64,000 nucleotides of DNA, from assembly GCF_000003815.2 (NCBI RefSeq), contig NC_049981.1, positions 6,218,904-6,282,903 of the forward strand. The letters run 5' to 3'. This stretch comes from Branchiostoma floridae. Its lineage: Eukaryota; Chordata; Leptocardii; Amphioxiformes; Branchiostomatidae. The notes under the pieces were generated by a model. The model saw nothing but the letters and a program-made list of their open reading frames with translations, was not told the DNA's origin and made no database searches. Shown in pieces: positions 1-12,300 of this stretch; the first letter of the stretch is position 1, and each line of letters opens with the position of its first letter. A program made the translations under genes and the position numbers.

Positions 1-213
1 AAAGAGTCCGAAAACGTTCCATTACTGGAAATCCGGATATGAGACGTAATTATTTGGTTCCGTTCCGGACTCCTGAAATTATCCGGATATATACGAAATA
101 TTCGGAACGTGTTTTGTCTCAAAAGAGTCCGAAAACGTTCCATTACTGGAAATCCGGATATGAGGCAGGAATTAAATGGTCCCGTTCCGGACTCCTGAAA
201 TTATCCGAAAACG
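1..213. repeat. Two-copy direct repeat, 121-base period
   Basis: The string AAAGAGTCCGAAAACGTTCC starts at 1 and again at 122, and both copies continue through CCGTTCCGGACTCCTGAAA about 60 bases later. The copies differ in a short middle stretch (44-60 against 165-180). Many CCGGATAT words extend the similarity to about 290. The left edge of the array is cut by the window. No coding potential is visible. Confidence 0.8.
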
Positions 214-718
214 CAGGGGAGTCATGTCAGATTTCGTCCGGATATTGTCCGGATATATCCAGAAACGGTCCCGATCCGGATGTATACAAACATAGAAACG
301 TCCGGAAATGACACCCTTTCGCACAGTGGCAGGCAAACGAAAATATACGCCCAGTACACCCGATAGTTTTGGACATGCACAAAACTATCATTCGTACGCA
401 GTTTGGTGCCCAAAACGTTATGGATGCGCAATACAGTGGTCCCACGTCGGTCGATAGCGCTATGAAGACGCTACATGTTTGCGCTTTATACGCAGTAATA
501 CGCGGAAATCGCGGTATTGCGTGTACATAGCGTTCTTACAGCGCAGACACAACGCACCATGAGCGACCGTATAACGAATACACACATAGATCACGATTTA
601 GTACCGTGCGTTCTGCGATCGCTTTGCGCATACTACGCGTACTGATAGCGTGATCGACGCACACTCCAGATTTGGAATAAATACGAAGGTGCATCTGACT
701 CCAGACAAAAAAAATCAT

Positions 719-1130
719 CTCAAGATGTATATAACTTTATTGCACAACGATTGTACGAGGTACAAAGTATGGCATCTACATAACTACAGTTAAGGCTTAT
801 CTAACTAATACAGGAGTTGTAGTATGGGATAAGTTTCTTACAATCATTGGAGGATTTTACAATCATTTGAGGAATTTCTAATGTCTAAACCTTCTTTGAT
901 ATATTTTCCTATATCTGCCATGCAGGGATTGTCACATGTCATTATGTATTTGAATTTGCACTTCAGGTCCATTTGGATAAATCCTTGTGTACAAAATGAC
1001 AGCCTTCTGTATAGAGAATTGCGTATATCGGAATATTTGGGACATACAACCATAAAGTGATATTCGTCTTCTATTAGCTCTGGACAGAATGGACAAACCC
1101 TCTGGTCGATAGGGATTTTTTGGAATCTTC
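719..1130 (-). mobile_element. LINE (non-LTR retrotransposon) 3' remnant
   Basis: Read on the minus strand, 1115 down to about 845 encodes a C-terminal reverse-transcriptase segment with a zinc-knuckle pattern: GRFQKIP, then CPFCP, then EDEYHF and VVCPKY, ending at a stop near 842. The same pattern recurs at 39180-39300 and 20400-20600. Below the stop, the 3' untranslated part at 719-790 resembles the element tail at 51525-51600: both have TTTATTGC(A/T)CAACGAT followed by a TACAA-GTATGGCA stretch. The frame is stopped just above 1130, so only the 3' end survives. The clade is not assigned. Confidence 0.75.
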
Positions 1131-1840
1131 CGGTTTATGATGTCAGATCCAGGCCAGGACCGACGAATTTGTACCGGGGGCATGGAGAGATGGTCACAAC
1201 TTGCAGGACACCATGAATGTACCTGGTCCCAACAGAGCCTCCAGGGACGGGAAGATGTAGAGGAACCTGCTCAAGCACTGGGTCAATTTGTGTGACACAC
1301 GTGCCATTTTGTGTAACAGATATTTGACTTAATTTGCTGATAATGGCACTTTTTTTGTGTGTAGAACCACATGATATAAAGGTGCAATATAGAGCCATAT
1401 TACAACTTTGAAAGAGGGCGTAAGGTTTCATAATTGTTTAATTTAGGAGTTTGATAAAGATCTTGAATACGTTTTGTGGTGTGTATGAGTGTGATTTTTA
1501 TAGTAGTTGAAATACTAAGATGATAGGGGAAATCATTAAGGACAAAGCTAAAACAAACACAATCTTAACAGTGCACATAATTTCTTAAGGTAAATAATGG
1601 CCCACAGTACTGTACAAGCACAGTGTCACTGCTTCACTGCTTCGCAAATGAATAAAAAAAACCTCTTCACTGTTTACTTGTCAATGTTCTACTTGCACTG
1701 CCTGTAAACAAAAGCATACGTAGTACAAAGGGTTCCTCTAACAAAAATACTCTATTGGCAATGCACGCAAACAAAAGTATATGTGACAGAAACTGTTCCT
1801 CTGGCACACCTGAAGTGCGTTTGGAATGCAGTTAGCACCA

Positions 1841-2983
1841 GGTGCGTCAGGCATGCGGTCGGTAGACGCTGTGTGCGTCCGGATTACGCCCAACATACGT
1901 ACCCCATAAGAATCTATTCGCAGTACGGAAACTTTTGTTGCGCATTTCAGTTGCAATCATACGCATCTCATGCGAAATGAAAACGCTGAAGTCGTAATTC
2001 AAACGCCAGATGGGCTCGACGTACAATTTAATTTATTCCCAAAAAAATCCAAATGTTGGGCGTTCGGCTGCGTATTGACAGAATTTCATTCGGAACTCAC
2101 GCGCGCTTGAAAATATACGCAGGTGTAAACCCACCTTTAGACCCCCTTTCCACTAGACGGCGATCGCGCTGCGCTCTCACTGCGACCTAAATAGCATATG
2201 TGTATCCTTCGCTTTCACACTGGGTATATCATACAAAACGTAAAATTGTGACCGAGAAGACAACAATACACACAAAGTGTGAAAAGATTCGTTTCTTTTC
2301 TATAGAATTCGTTGAGCGATCTGTCAAATTTTAGGTCGCAGAGAGAGCGCGGTGAGAGCGCCGTCCTAGTGGAAAGGGGGTATTATCACTCATACCCCAT
2401 TCAACTAGGACGGCGCTCTCACGGCGCTCTCACGGCGATGGCAAATTTGACCATCGCCGTGTGAGCGCGTTGGGTTCGTGAGGGTCGTTATGGGAGCGCC
2501 GTGAGAGCGCGGTGAGAGCGCCGTGAGAGCGATGTGGGAGTGTCATGGCCGCGAGAGTGCCGTCACCACGGCGATGGTATTGAACCCTGTCATACCATCG
2601 CGGTGACAGCGCCGAGGATGGCGATGCAACAATGATCGTTAAGAGAGCGCGGTGAGCGCCAATAGGGTTAAACAATGGTATATAAAGGTGGGGTCACACC
2701 TGCGTATATTTTCAACTGCGCATGATTTCCGCATGAAATTTTGTCAATACGCGGCCGTACGGCCAACATTTGCAATTTTTTTTGGAATAAATTAAATTGT
2801 TCGTCGAGCCCATCTGGCGTTTGAATGACGACTTCAGCGTTTCCATTTCGCATGAGGTGCGTATGATTGCATATGAAATGCGCAAAAGAATTTTCCGTGC
2901 TGCGAATAGCTGCGTATGAGGTATGTATGTTTGGCGTTTTCCAGACGCACACAACGTCTACCGACCGCATGCCTGACGCACCT
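1841..2983. repeat. Large inverted repeat with about 300-base arms
   Basis: The left arm (about 1841-2137) begins AGGTGCGTCAGGCATGCGGT and the right arm (about 2686-2983) ends with its reverse complement. Both arms share the interior words ATACGCAGGTGT and GCCCATCTGGCGTTTG in opposite orientation. The arms are diverged by substitutions and small indels. The spacer holds the small element at 2142-2380 and the left part of another element. This looks like an old foldback or a pair of inverted insertions; no transposase is visible. Confidence 0.7.
2142..2380. mobile_element. Short terminal-inverted-repeat element (MITE)
   Basis: The left end reads CCCCCTTTCCACTAG followed by ACGGCG. The right end is the reverse complement of CCCCCTTTCCACTAG followed by GACGGCG. 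The inverted match continues inward over CGCTCTCAC and GCGACCTAAA words, so each arm is about 45 bases. The 239-base interior is AT-rich and has no gene. The same termini, slightly changed, bound the neighbouring element at 2395-3579. Confidence 0.75.
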
Positions 2984-3579
2984 CATAGAGGATGACTAAT
3001 GATGATGATGATGATGTACAATGAAACACGCTGAGAATGCAATAATCAAGAACACGAAGGTTTATTATTTCTTAACGTATTTTTGAATGTCGACATAATG
3101 ACATTTAGTTTTCACGTTCTTAACCTGTGCATATGGAAGACGTATTTTCAATAGATCAAATCGTTTCATTATTCTATAATTTACGATGATAACGTGGCAT
3201 GATTATGATATTCATATTGAACAAGTTACATGGCAAATTTAATTTAAGGAAAGCAGCAAGTCAAACGTACAGATAATCTTAGACTCACGCTGAGCGACTC
3301 TACAGTGTGCAAAATTGGATTTGTTTACAGCCTGGATTTTATAATTTTAATATTGCGTAATACGTAAAAGTATGACTTAAAAGACAACTTCATTCTTTAT
3401 CTTTAAAATCTTTGGCAGCCCATAATAATTGCTGACCTTTGAGTTTTTTGTCGCGCTGGCGTCGCAGGAGAGATTCCACAAGAGCAGCTTTTTCTGCCGT
3501 CGCGGCGCTCTCACGGCGATGGAGCAATTTTGCCATCGCCGTGAGAGCGCCGTGAGAGCGCCGTCCTAGTGGAATGGGG
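2395..3579. mobile_element. Related terminal-inverted-repeat element, interrupted
   Basis: The left end is CCCCATTCAACTAGGACGG and the right end is the complement of CCCCATTCCACTAGGACGG. Both ends carry repeated GGCGCTCTCAC words and a GATGG...CCATC hairpin (around 2437 and 3518). The middle (about 2686-3480) contains unrelated AT-rich sequence and the right arm of the large inverted repeat, so a later insertion probably split it. No coding region is recognised. Confidence 0.6.
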
Positions 3580-4302
3580 CCTTGCTGCAACAGAAGTCTC
3601 ATTGTTAATCACGGCTGTACCCTCACCGCCGCCTTTTTTAATCGATAGGTCTATAAAACCTAGGAGGTGATGCTGTTCGATATACAAATAAAAGTTCATT
3701 CGAGTTGACTTTTGTGTGGCAATTATTGGAAGTTGATCGGGTCTATAGACGATATTATGACAAAGCCAATAGGAAGGGTGTATTTGTTTGGTATTTGCTC
3801 TCGGTCTTGAATTGTGTTCTTTTTACGAATTGTTTATTATTATGTACAAAACAATTATGTTCAGGAAAACGTAAAACAAAAAAAATGTTAGTGAAAGTCT
3901 GAAGTAACTCATTGCACAAAAGCTGTCACGTGAATCTTTAAATTTTCGCCGACCCCACCCACACAGCTAGTACATGTTTGTGATTGTGACATATTTCAAA
4001 GTCTGCAGACACTTCATTAATAATTGGTTCCTTTTCAAATTTCACTTTTCTCTGGGGGATTTTTTTTAGTTTCTTGTTTTTACTCTATTTCATTCTGTAT
4101 ATATTTGGTTTATTTCGTTTTTATTACTTGACGACTTGCATTTGTAGAAACTCTCTCCGGGTCAAATTTACCGACTCGAACAAAGGTCTGACATGGAATA
4201 ATAATCCTTGTATTCACATGTCCCCAGCAGTCCACGAACGGGCTAGTCTCAAAAGTATGTGAGTTATTCAGTCGGGCCATCAGGAACAATTGAGATCTCG
4301 CC
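3580..4302 (+). other. Chitin synthase upstream region
   Basis: This AT-rich stretch precedes the chitin synthase start codon. I see a TATATATT string near 4098 that could be a TATA box, which would give an untranslated leader of about 170 bases. An E-box-like TCACGTGA lies near 3928. No CpG-rich promoter is visible. Whether there is an upstream non-coding exon cannot be decided from sequence alone. Confidence 0.25.
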
Positions 4303-6362
4303 ATGGCAACCATGGACGAATATGCGTCGGACGACCAAGGCTCCACCTACAGCCAGCCTGCGAGTGGTCAACTGCAGATTCAGCGGGGTACAGTTAACGA
4401 CGAAGAGGACGCCGAGCAAGACGCCGAACAGGCTTACGACTGTCACATTCCACGTCTATGTGGCGTGAAATGTAACCAAATTCTTCAAATTGTCATTGCA
4501 TTCTTCATGATGGTTGCCGTACTGGCCTGCATGGTGTACAGCACTTTGTACACCTTCACTCTGGCGAAGGATCTGAAAAACGAAACAACCATAATCAACG
4601 ATCCCAATGTGGCACGTTATGAGGCAGACGCCGACTTCGTGGCTCTATGGTTAATACTTTTAGTACCGTCTGCACTCGGCTTAACAAAAGCCATGGTCAA
4701 GAAAAGCCTCAGCAGTGGTCAGCCGTTACCTAAGTTGTCATCAATTCTGATTGTGAGTAACTAATTTTCTTATCATCAGCAATCCTACCTGCCCTCATCA
4801 TCGTCACAGTACTGCATGCATTTTATACTTTATTTTGTCTGTATAGAAGTATGCCAATCAAGTGCTTAAAAGACACCTTGCCCAGTGAAGTAGATATATA
4901 TATAATCAACCTTTGTGAATCAAGTCCTGACAGATACTGTCGTGATCGAGGTCTATCAAAAACTCTATTTTCGTCTTTTAATAAACGTTTAAAGGTTGAT
5001 TGAGGAATGCTGTTGAAATAAATCTTTTGTTGAAGACAGCATGGTATGTCTTTATTAGGCATGTCGTCAAGTTTCACATGACAAAGAGCAACAACAAACC
5101 CCGGCCCCCGGTCCCGGCCTCCCGTTGTTTATCTAAAAACAAAATCTTAACCATTTCAAAATATAATGGAGGTCATGGCGAATATAGCGATCAGTAGAAA
5201 GATCACTGAGGGATGACCTTGACGATCATTAACAACAGGGACTTCCCACAGGGGAATTTTACCTACGTTAGCAGATCAGAGGTCGTCACGGAACAATTTG
5301 AACTTTAAACGTCTACGTGGGTAAACTATACGAATTCTGCTACATTAAGTACAAAAATCCGATAAAATGAGAACACTCATCTACCCTGTATACAAAACCT
5401 ATGTATCTGTTACTGAGACGCCTTATTCACGGTCTCCACAGATCGCTGTTGTGAGCGCAATTGAGGTGACCGGACTGTTGCTGTTCACGTTCCATGTGTT
5501 GCCAGACGAACACGTTGACATCACAACCGCTGTTGTTCTGATGAACGGGGTGCTCGTTGGTCATGTGATACCACGACGCATCAATGTTCAGAATTCGAAG
5601 CCATGGTGGCTCATTTCAAATTTCTTTATTCTTTTCGGTGTGGCTTTCGAGGTTGTGAGGCTTGTCAAGTGGGAAGATGTGCCCAATAATTCCCCACTGC
5701 TCTGGCAGATCCCTTCGTCGCTTACTCTTTTGTCATTCGCCTGGTTTCCATGGATTCAAGAGAGACAAATGGCAGTAAAGATATCCTCTTCAAATCAGCG
5801 TACACGACAACGTGGTCGCCGACAAATCTCCGAGAGGGGGGTTTCTTCACTGTCATATCAACAGCAGAACAGCCAAGGGCATGGGAACGCTGACGTCATC
5901 ATTCTAGAGGAGACCAAAACCGCAAATTTGTGGGCCACGATTGCAAAGAACTTCTTCAGCGTGATCTTTTTAATCATAGCTTTATTCGTGTTGCCAGGAA
6001 CTATTGACTCTCGTGAAGATGGACTTTCCTCGTCTAAAGGCTTCAACTTCCTGTACCTAAGACAGACCAACGTAACGCTTTCTGTGGTCCTTGCTTTCGG
6101 TGGGTATTTTCTTGGGGTAACTGCCTGTGCCATGTGCATGCAGCTCTCTTTTCTCATTTCCATGTGCCTTGCCCCCGTTACGACACTTATATTCACTTAC
6201 TTCAACTTTGGCCAGTGGTTTGACAACGACCAATGGTGCATGAAGGAATGCAATGGTGCATACCAGTATGTGTCAGTCGTTGCGGTTGTCTTGGGACAAG
6301 TTATCTGTAGCATCTACAATTATAAGAAGACAGCTCCAAAAATCCACGAAAAATTGTCAAAC
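4303..6362 (+). other. CHS: Chitin synthase exons 1-2: N-terminal membrane region
   Basis: These two exons encode residues 1-457. The first 58 residues are acidic and cytosolic-looking. Hydrophobic segments follow at about 60-86 and 112-131, with an NET glycosylation motif at 93 in the loop between them. Exon 2 carries several more helices and a basic, serine- and glutamine-rich loop in the middle. This matches the multi-helix N-terminal region of animal chitin synthases. Both introns are phase 0, and the exon 2 start follows a CTCCACAG acceptor. Confidence 0.85.
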
Positions 6363-9300
6363 GTAAGTATTTTTCGTTAATGTAACTGTGTGCTCATTTA
6401 GATTTTCGGATTGAGTGACTTGATCATATAAATGTAACATGAATTCTATGCTCAACAACTTTTTTTTGGAACGGTATACATGTACTATTCAATGTATTGC
6501 GAGGACGTTTGCCTTACTCCCGGTCTAAGCAACCTTACTGAATCTCCTACCTTAGTTACCTCAGAGAAACGACATTTCTTTAGTTCTAAGCATCCTCTGA
6601 CCTGCCTGTATCTAGATATTCTGGTTTCCTAACTACACCGGAGTGTTCACCGGCCAACACATGCTGCTCAACAGGACTAAGATCCCTGAAAGACCAGCCC
6701 AACCCCCGCCTGAAGCAACAGATCTGCGTGGTCGTGTGATGATCTGTACCACCATGTACCGTGAGGTATGTACATATCTAATCGTTACCTCCGCAAAAAC
6801 GGGGCGTATTGTAATGAGTTAGTGTGTTTGTTGGTGTGTGTCCGCAGTTCCACAGTTGTCATTTCAATGCTAGGCATATCAAAGTCACTAACACAAGTTG
6901 GGGCAAATGTACCAGAAAGGTCCCAGAAAGGTGACATGTCGACAGAAAATGGACTTGTCTCTAGTCCAGAGCTTTCCCAGTCCTCTCATGAAGTTTTTTT
7001 TTTTTATCTATAGGTATTAAAGACAGCCACGAGATTATCAAAGATGAAGAAAAACCTTCAGAAGCAAAACAGGAAAGTTACAAAAGCTCACAAAAATATT
7101 TCACGGAAGTATATATTACATCTTTTTGCATCTGCAAAATCCTTTGCCATATTCCATTGAAGATATTCAAGCTCTTTTTTAACTTCTTGGAAGGACATTT
7201 GGATATATAATGTGTTTGTCTATACTTGGCAAATGTCGACGTTATGTATAATGATCATGGCTCACTCTTACGCTTGGCAAACAGTGTTCGTTGCATGTAT
7301 AACTTCCATCTTTGCAGACATGGGATGAGATGTCACAGTACTTGAAGTCCATCAAGAAGGTGGCGGCATCGCAGAAGTTAGGAGAAGAGTACAGCTGGGC
7401 TGGAAAGTTTGAAGCACATGTGTACTTCGACAACGGTGCGAGAGGGAGCAAGCTGACAGACTTCTCCGCTCAGCTTGTCTGCCTTGTGCAGAGTATACAT
7501 AAAGGTTGGTACTGTGTTCACTCAAGAGACCTACTCAAACAGTGTTTCATCGGAAATATTTACTTCCTTTCTCTTGAATGGTGTCACATACTTTGTTTTT
7601 GCTATCGTGTTCACTTTTTTTTATCGTTGACGAGGTTCCCCGATTTTCTACTACCCTTTTGCTTCTCACTCCCTTGATATTTTCTGTATTTAATTAATTA
7701 TTTGTTCTAGACTGCACCTTGGAGAAACTGGAGACCGAGAAGACGTGGTATGGATGGAAATTGCACTGGGATCTTCCCGGTTCCCTTCAACTGCCTCTAA
7801 ACATACACCTGAAAGACAACCAGGAGGTGAAGAGCAAGAAACGCTGGAGCCAGGTCATGTACATGGAGTCTGCCGTAGATCACATAGCATATGAAGGTAT
7901 GTTTATTGAGACCAGTATATATGGAGGGACTGGGATAAGAAAGAAATTGCATCAGTACTAGTTTCAAGGTAACAGGACCATGGTTTTGAGCCATATATGC
8001 AAATCAATCATATGCAAATGAACACGTTATGCATTTGATACATAAGCATGTAAGTGAGCATGCACGCACATGAGCACATTGTACACCCTGGTTCACTCTT
8101 GTACACTCTGTTTCACTCCTGTACACTCTGGTTCACTCTTGTACACTCTGGTTCACTCGTGTACACTCTGGTTCACTCTTGTACACTCTGGTTCACTCCT
8201 GTACACTCTGGTTTACTCTTGTACACACTGGTTCACTCTTGTACACTCTGGTTCACTCTTGTACACTCTGGTTCACTCCTGTACACTCTGGTTCACTCTT
8301 GTACACTCTGGTTCACTCTTGTACACCCTGGTTCACTCTTGTACACTCTGCTACACTCTGGTACACCCTGGTTCACTCGTGTACATTCTGGTTCACTCTT
8401 GTACACTCTGGTTCACTCTTGAACACTCTGGTTCACTCCTGTACACTCTGGTTCACTCTTGTACACCCTGGTTCACTCTTGTACACTCTGGTTCACTCTT
8501 GTACACACTGGTTCACTCCTGTACACACTGGTTCACTCTTGTACACTCTGGTTCACTCTTGTACACACTGGTTCACTCTTGTAGACCCTGGTTCACTCTT
8601 GTACACTCTGGTTCACTCTTGTACACCCTGGTTCACTCTTGTACACTCTGGTTCACTCTTGTACACCCTGGTTCACTCTTATACACTCTGGTTCACTCTT
8701 GAACACTCTGGTTCACTCCTGTACACTCTGGTTCACTCGTGTACACTCTGATTCACTCTTGTACACTCTGGTTCACTCCTGTACACTCTGGTTCACTCGT
8801 GTACACTCTGATTCACTCTTGTACACTCTGGTTCCCTCCTGCACACTCTGGTTCACTCGTGTACACTCTGGTTCACTCGTTTACACTCTGGTTCACTCTT
8901 GTACACTTTCGTTCACTCTTTTCCACTCTGGCTCACTCTTGTACACCCTGATTCACTCTTGTACACTATAGTTCACTCTTGTACACACTAGTTCACTCTT
9001 GTACACTCTAGTTCAGTCTTGTTCACTCTGGTTCACTATTGTACACTCTGCTTCACTCTTGTACACTCTACCTCACTCTTGCACACTCTAGTGCACTCTT
9101 GTTCACTCTGGGACACTCTTGTACACTCTGGTTCACTCTGTTCTCACTGGTTCACTCTGGTTAGATCTTGTACACTCTTGTACACTTTAGTTCACTCTTG
9201 TACAGTCTGGTTCACTCTTGTACACTCTAGTGCACTCTTTTTCACTCTGGATCACTCTTGTACACTCTGGTTCACTCTGTACTCACTGGTTCACTCTGGT

Positions 9301-12300
9301 TAAATCTTGTACACTTAAGTTCACTCTTGTACACTCTGCTTCACTCTTGTACACTCTAGTGCACTCTTTTTCACTCTGGATCACTCTTGTAAACTCTGGT
9401 TCACTCTGTACCCACTGGTTCACTCAGTACCCACTGGTTCACTCTGGTTCACTCTTGTACAATATTGTACACTCTGCTTCACTCTTGTACACTCTGCTTC
9501 ACTCTTGTACACTCTAGTGCACTCCAGTGTAATCCTGCACACCCTTGTACACAGGAAAAGAAATATATTTCAACCTGTACCCGTGGTATGGTTAAAATGT
9601 AAAGATATTAATACTTCCTATTGCCGTGCAGAAATAAAATAAAAAGACATGTAGATGTTTGATCTCAATCGAATCATTTTTTTTACTGTCCCAGACGATA
9701 CAAGTGTGAAGTACATCCTCGCGACCGATGGCGATGTGGACTTTGACGCCGATTCTATAGTGGCCATGCTTTTGCAGATGCTGAGCGATAGAGAAGAGGA
9801 TGTTGGCGCTGTCTGTGCACGGACACATCCCGTCGGGTCCGGCCCTTTCGTGTGGTACCAGATGTTTGACTATGCTATCGGACATTGGCTACAGAAGGTA
9901 AGGTATTATCAGATGTATAAGAGCACTATCTGGGATATTCTTAGATATCTAAAGCACAATATCTAAGATATTCTGTGCTTTAAAGCCATTCCTCCATGGG
10001 TAAAGGCGGCCCATTAAAAACTGCAGTTTTTTCCTAACCTGAAGCATCAAGTAGGTGTGGGTACCGGTACAGAAAATTCAGGTAGAGGTTCGGTTCAGGT
10101 CCAAAGGATCAGGTCCAGGTCAGGACCTGAACCTGGACCTAATTGTTTGTGAAAACTTGCTGTGAATGAGTGATACTCAGCACAACGGTCCAGGGTTATG
10201 TTTGGTGGAGTATCCGACGTCCACTGGCGTTTTAAAATCCTATCTCCATGTCAACAATGCTAACTGCCTCTTTTAACTTAGACCAAGTTTGACTAGAAAC
10301 CTGATAAAATGACTATAAACTCCTCTACTTAACTCTTATTTTCTTGGAACCCCAAATTACGTGAACGCCTGCGCCTGCCGGTTTGATCTGTCCATTTTCC
10401 AATCGGTCCAAAATCCGGTCTACTGATTTTTCAGGTCCTCTTTTTCCTGACCGGTCCAACAAGAAAAAATGGTTTTGTACCGGTACCCACCCCTAACCTC
10501 AAGTCATATTTGGGATTTGGTGAATATGGGAAGTATGAAGTACTAGTAGCATTGAAGGCCATGCAAATTGCCATTCTTGATAAATCAAGACAAATTGTAA
10601 CACTAAGCTCAATAAAATGAGGCAGAAAATGAGTTTTTGAAAAGTCTTACCTTGTACGTTGTGGTTTTTGGAACCACAGGTCGCTAACCACGTGCTGGGA
10701 TCCGTACTGTGTGCCCCCGGGTGCTTCAGTGTCTACCGTGTGGAGGCCATCGCTGATGTGCTGGAGGAGTACCGCTCTGACGTGGAAGAGGCCTCGGACT
10801 TTCTCACTAAGGACATGGGAGAGGACAGGTGGTTTTCGACCCTGCTGGTCAGTCAAGACATGTTGTATGGTATTCACAAACACACACACACACACATACA
10901 CATAATTTGTATTACTACTATCTATGAATTGCCAATGCTGGCATGTGCCTCCTAGCACATTGTTGAGAAGGATTTATCCTATCGGCGATCGATACTTGCG
11001 TAACGTTAAAGACTAGGAGAAATAGGATCGATTTTTTAATTTTTGCAAACTTTTTTAACGATCTAGAGGATCATTTCCTCGCTATTAGATTGAGATATTT
11101 TTCATGTGATAATTTGGTCGGAAAGTTATGTTAAAACGTCTTTAAAAAGTGCGATTTGGGGCATCCGAGGGCGAATTCAAATGATATGCATGACGTCATT
11201 TTAGAGAGTCGCGTTCTTGTAGTAGCTCTACCCCTGTCCGCTGTAATGGCGTCTTGTACTACCGGTCGTGTTAGTACAAAGTCCAGTGGACGTTATTGTG
11301 TCGCAGGAGGCCCACATGGCGTTAGCTGTAAGAATAGTCAGTCTACCGAGGGGATATCTATGCACAGATTCCCCAAAGTTAAAAATGACAGAACTGCGGC
11401 TGACAAATTGAGAGTCTCAGCGAGCTAGAAAACAGTGTACAAAATTATGTATCAAGTTTGTTCAGAGGCATGGTTCCTTCCGCGACATCTACGGCTCCGC
11501 ACACTTCGAGCTCCGCACACTTCGAGCCCTCGTACTTCAACATGAACCTTGAGATTATATTGGGGAGAGCTGTAGGAGGACCAGAAGGATTATCGCAGGA
11601 AAAGTTCCAACTATTGACACCGCTGGTCTGCCGACTCCAGTCACGGAACGCGCGCGGAGAAGGGTGAATTCGCCACTGTTTATCACAGCTGCAGGACGTT
11701 TATCTGTCACATACTAGTAGTAATTCACCCTGTAAATTTACCTTGTATTTCGCTTGTTCTGGTCATAACTGTGTTGCCATTATTGTGAAGTACTTGTACG
11801 CTTTGACTCCGACACAAAACAGCACAAATGATTCTTGGATTTTACATCTTTGTCGGCGTCCGGATAGATTTCATAACAAAGTGAACCGCTTATACCGAAC
11901 TCGTAACAACAATGATGCCGACGCTGTCCCAAGATTTTCAAGCACGAAAATTTGCTGACCGTATTCAAAATACGTTGGAAAAATAGTCACTAGATTTTGT
12001 CATGAGTATTGTAGTTTTTGGTCTCCGTAAAACCAAGTTACGAGCGAATCTGGGATTTTTCGTCGTCGACAACAACAACTCTAAGAAAAATGGCCCCAAA
12101 AAAGATGGCGGCCGTGCGCTAAAAACCTCAGAGACTTTTCGAATTTTCTTTCACGGAAACACCAGTCTGTATGTTTTTCCTCGAATCACTAGGAGCTTAC
12201 GAAATCTGTGTGTTGTTTAGTGTCTTAGCGGTGGACATGTTGTTGATAGATGAGTTAAAATAGTTTGGTTTTGTATAAAAACTTCTAGCGTAACCTGAGC

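Noticed and set aside
8054-9517. Long overlapping open frames (up to 210 residues) of LVHSCTLWFT repeats
   Set aside because: All three forward frames are open because the 20-base unit lacks stops. The region is a minisatellite in an intron.
8081-9553. CRISPR-like appearance of a regular repeat array
   Set aside because: There are no unique spacers; units are directly adjacent and the gene context is animal.
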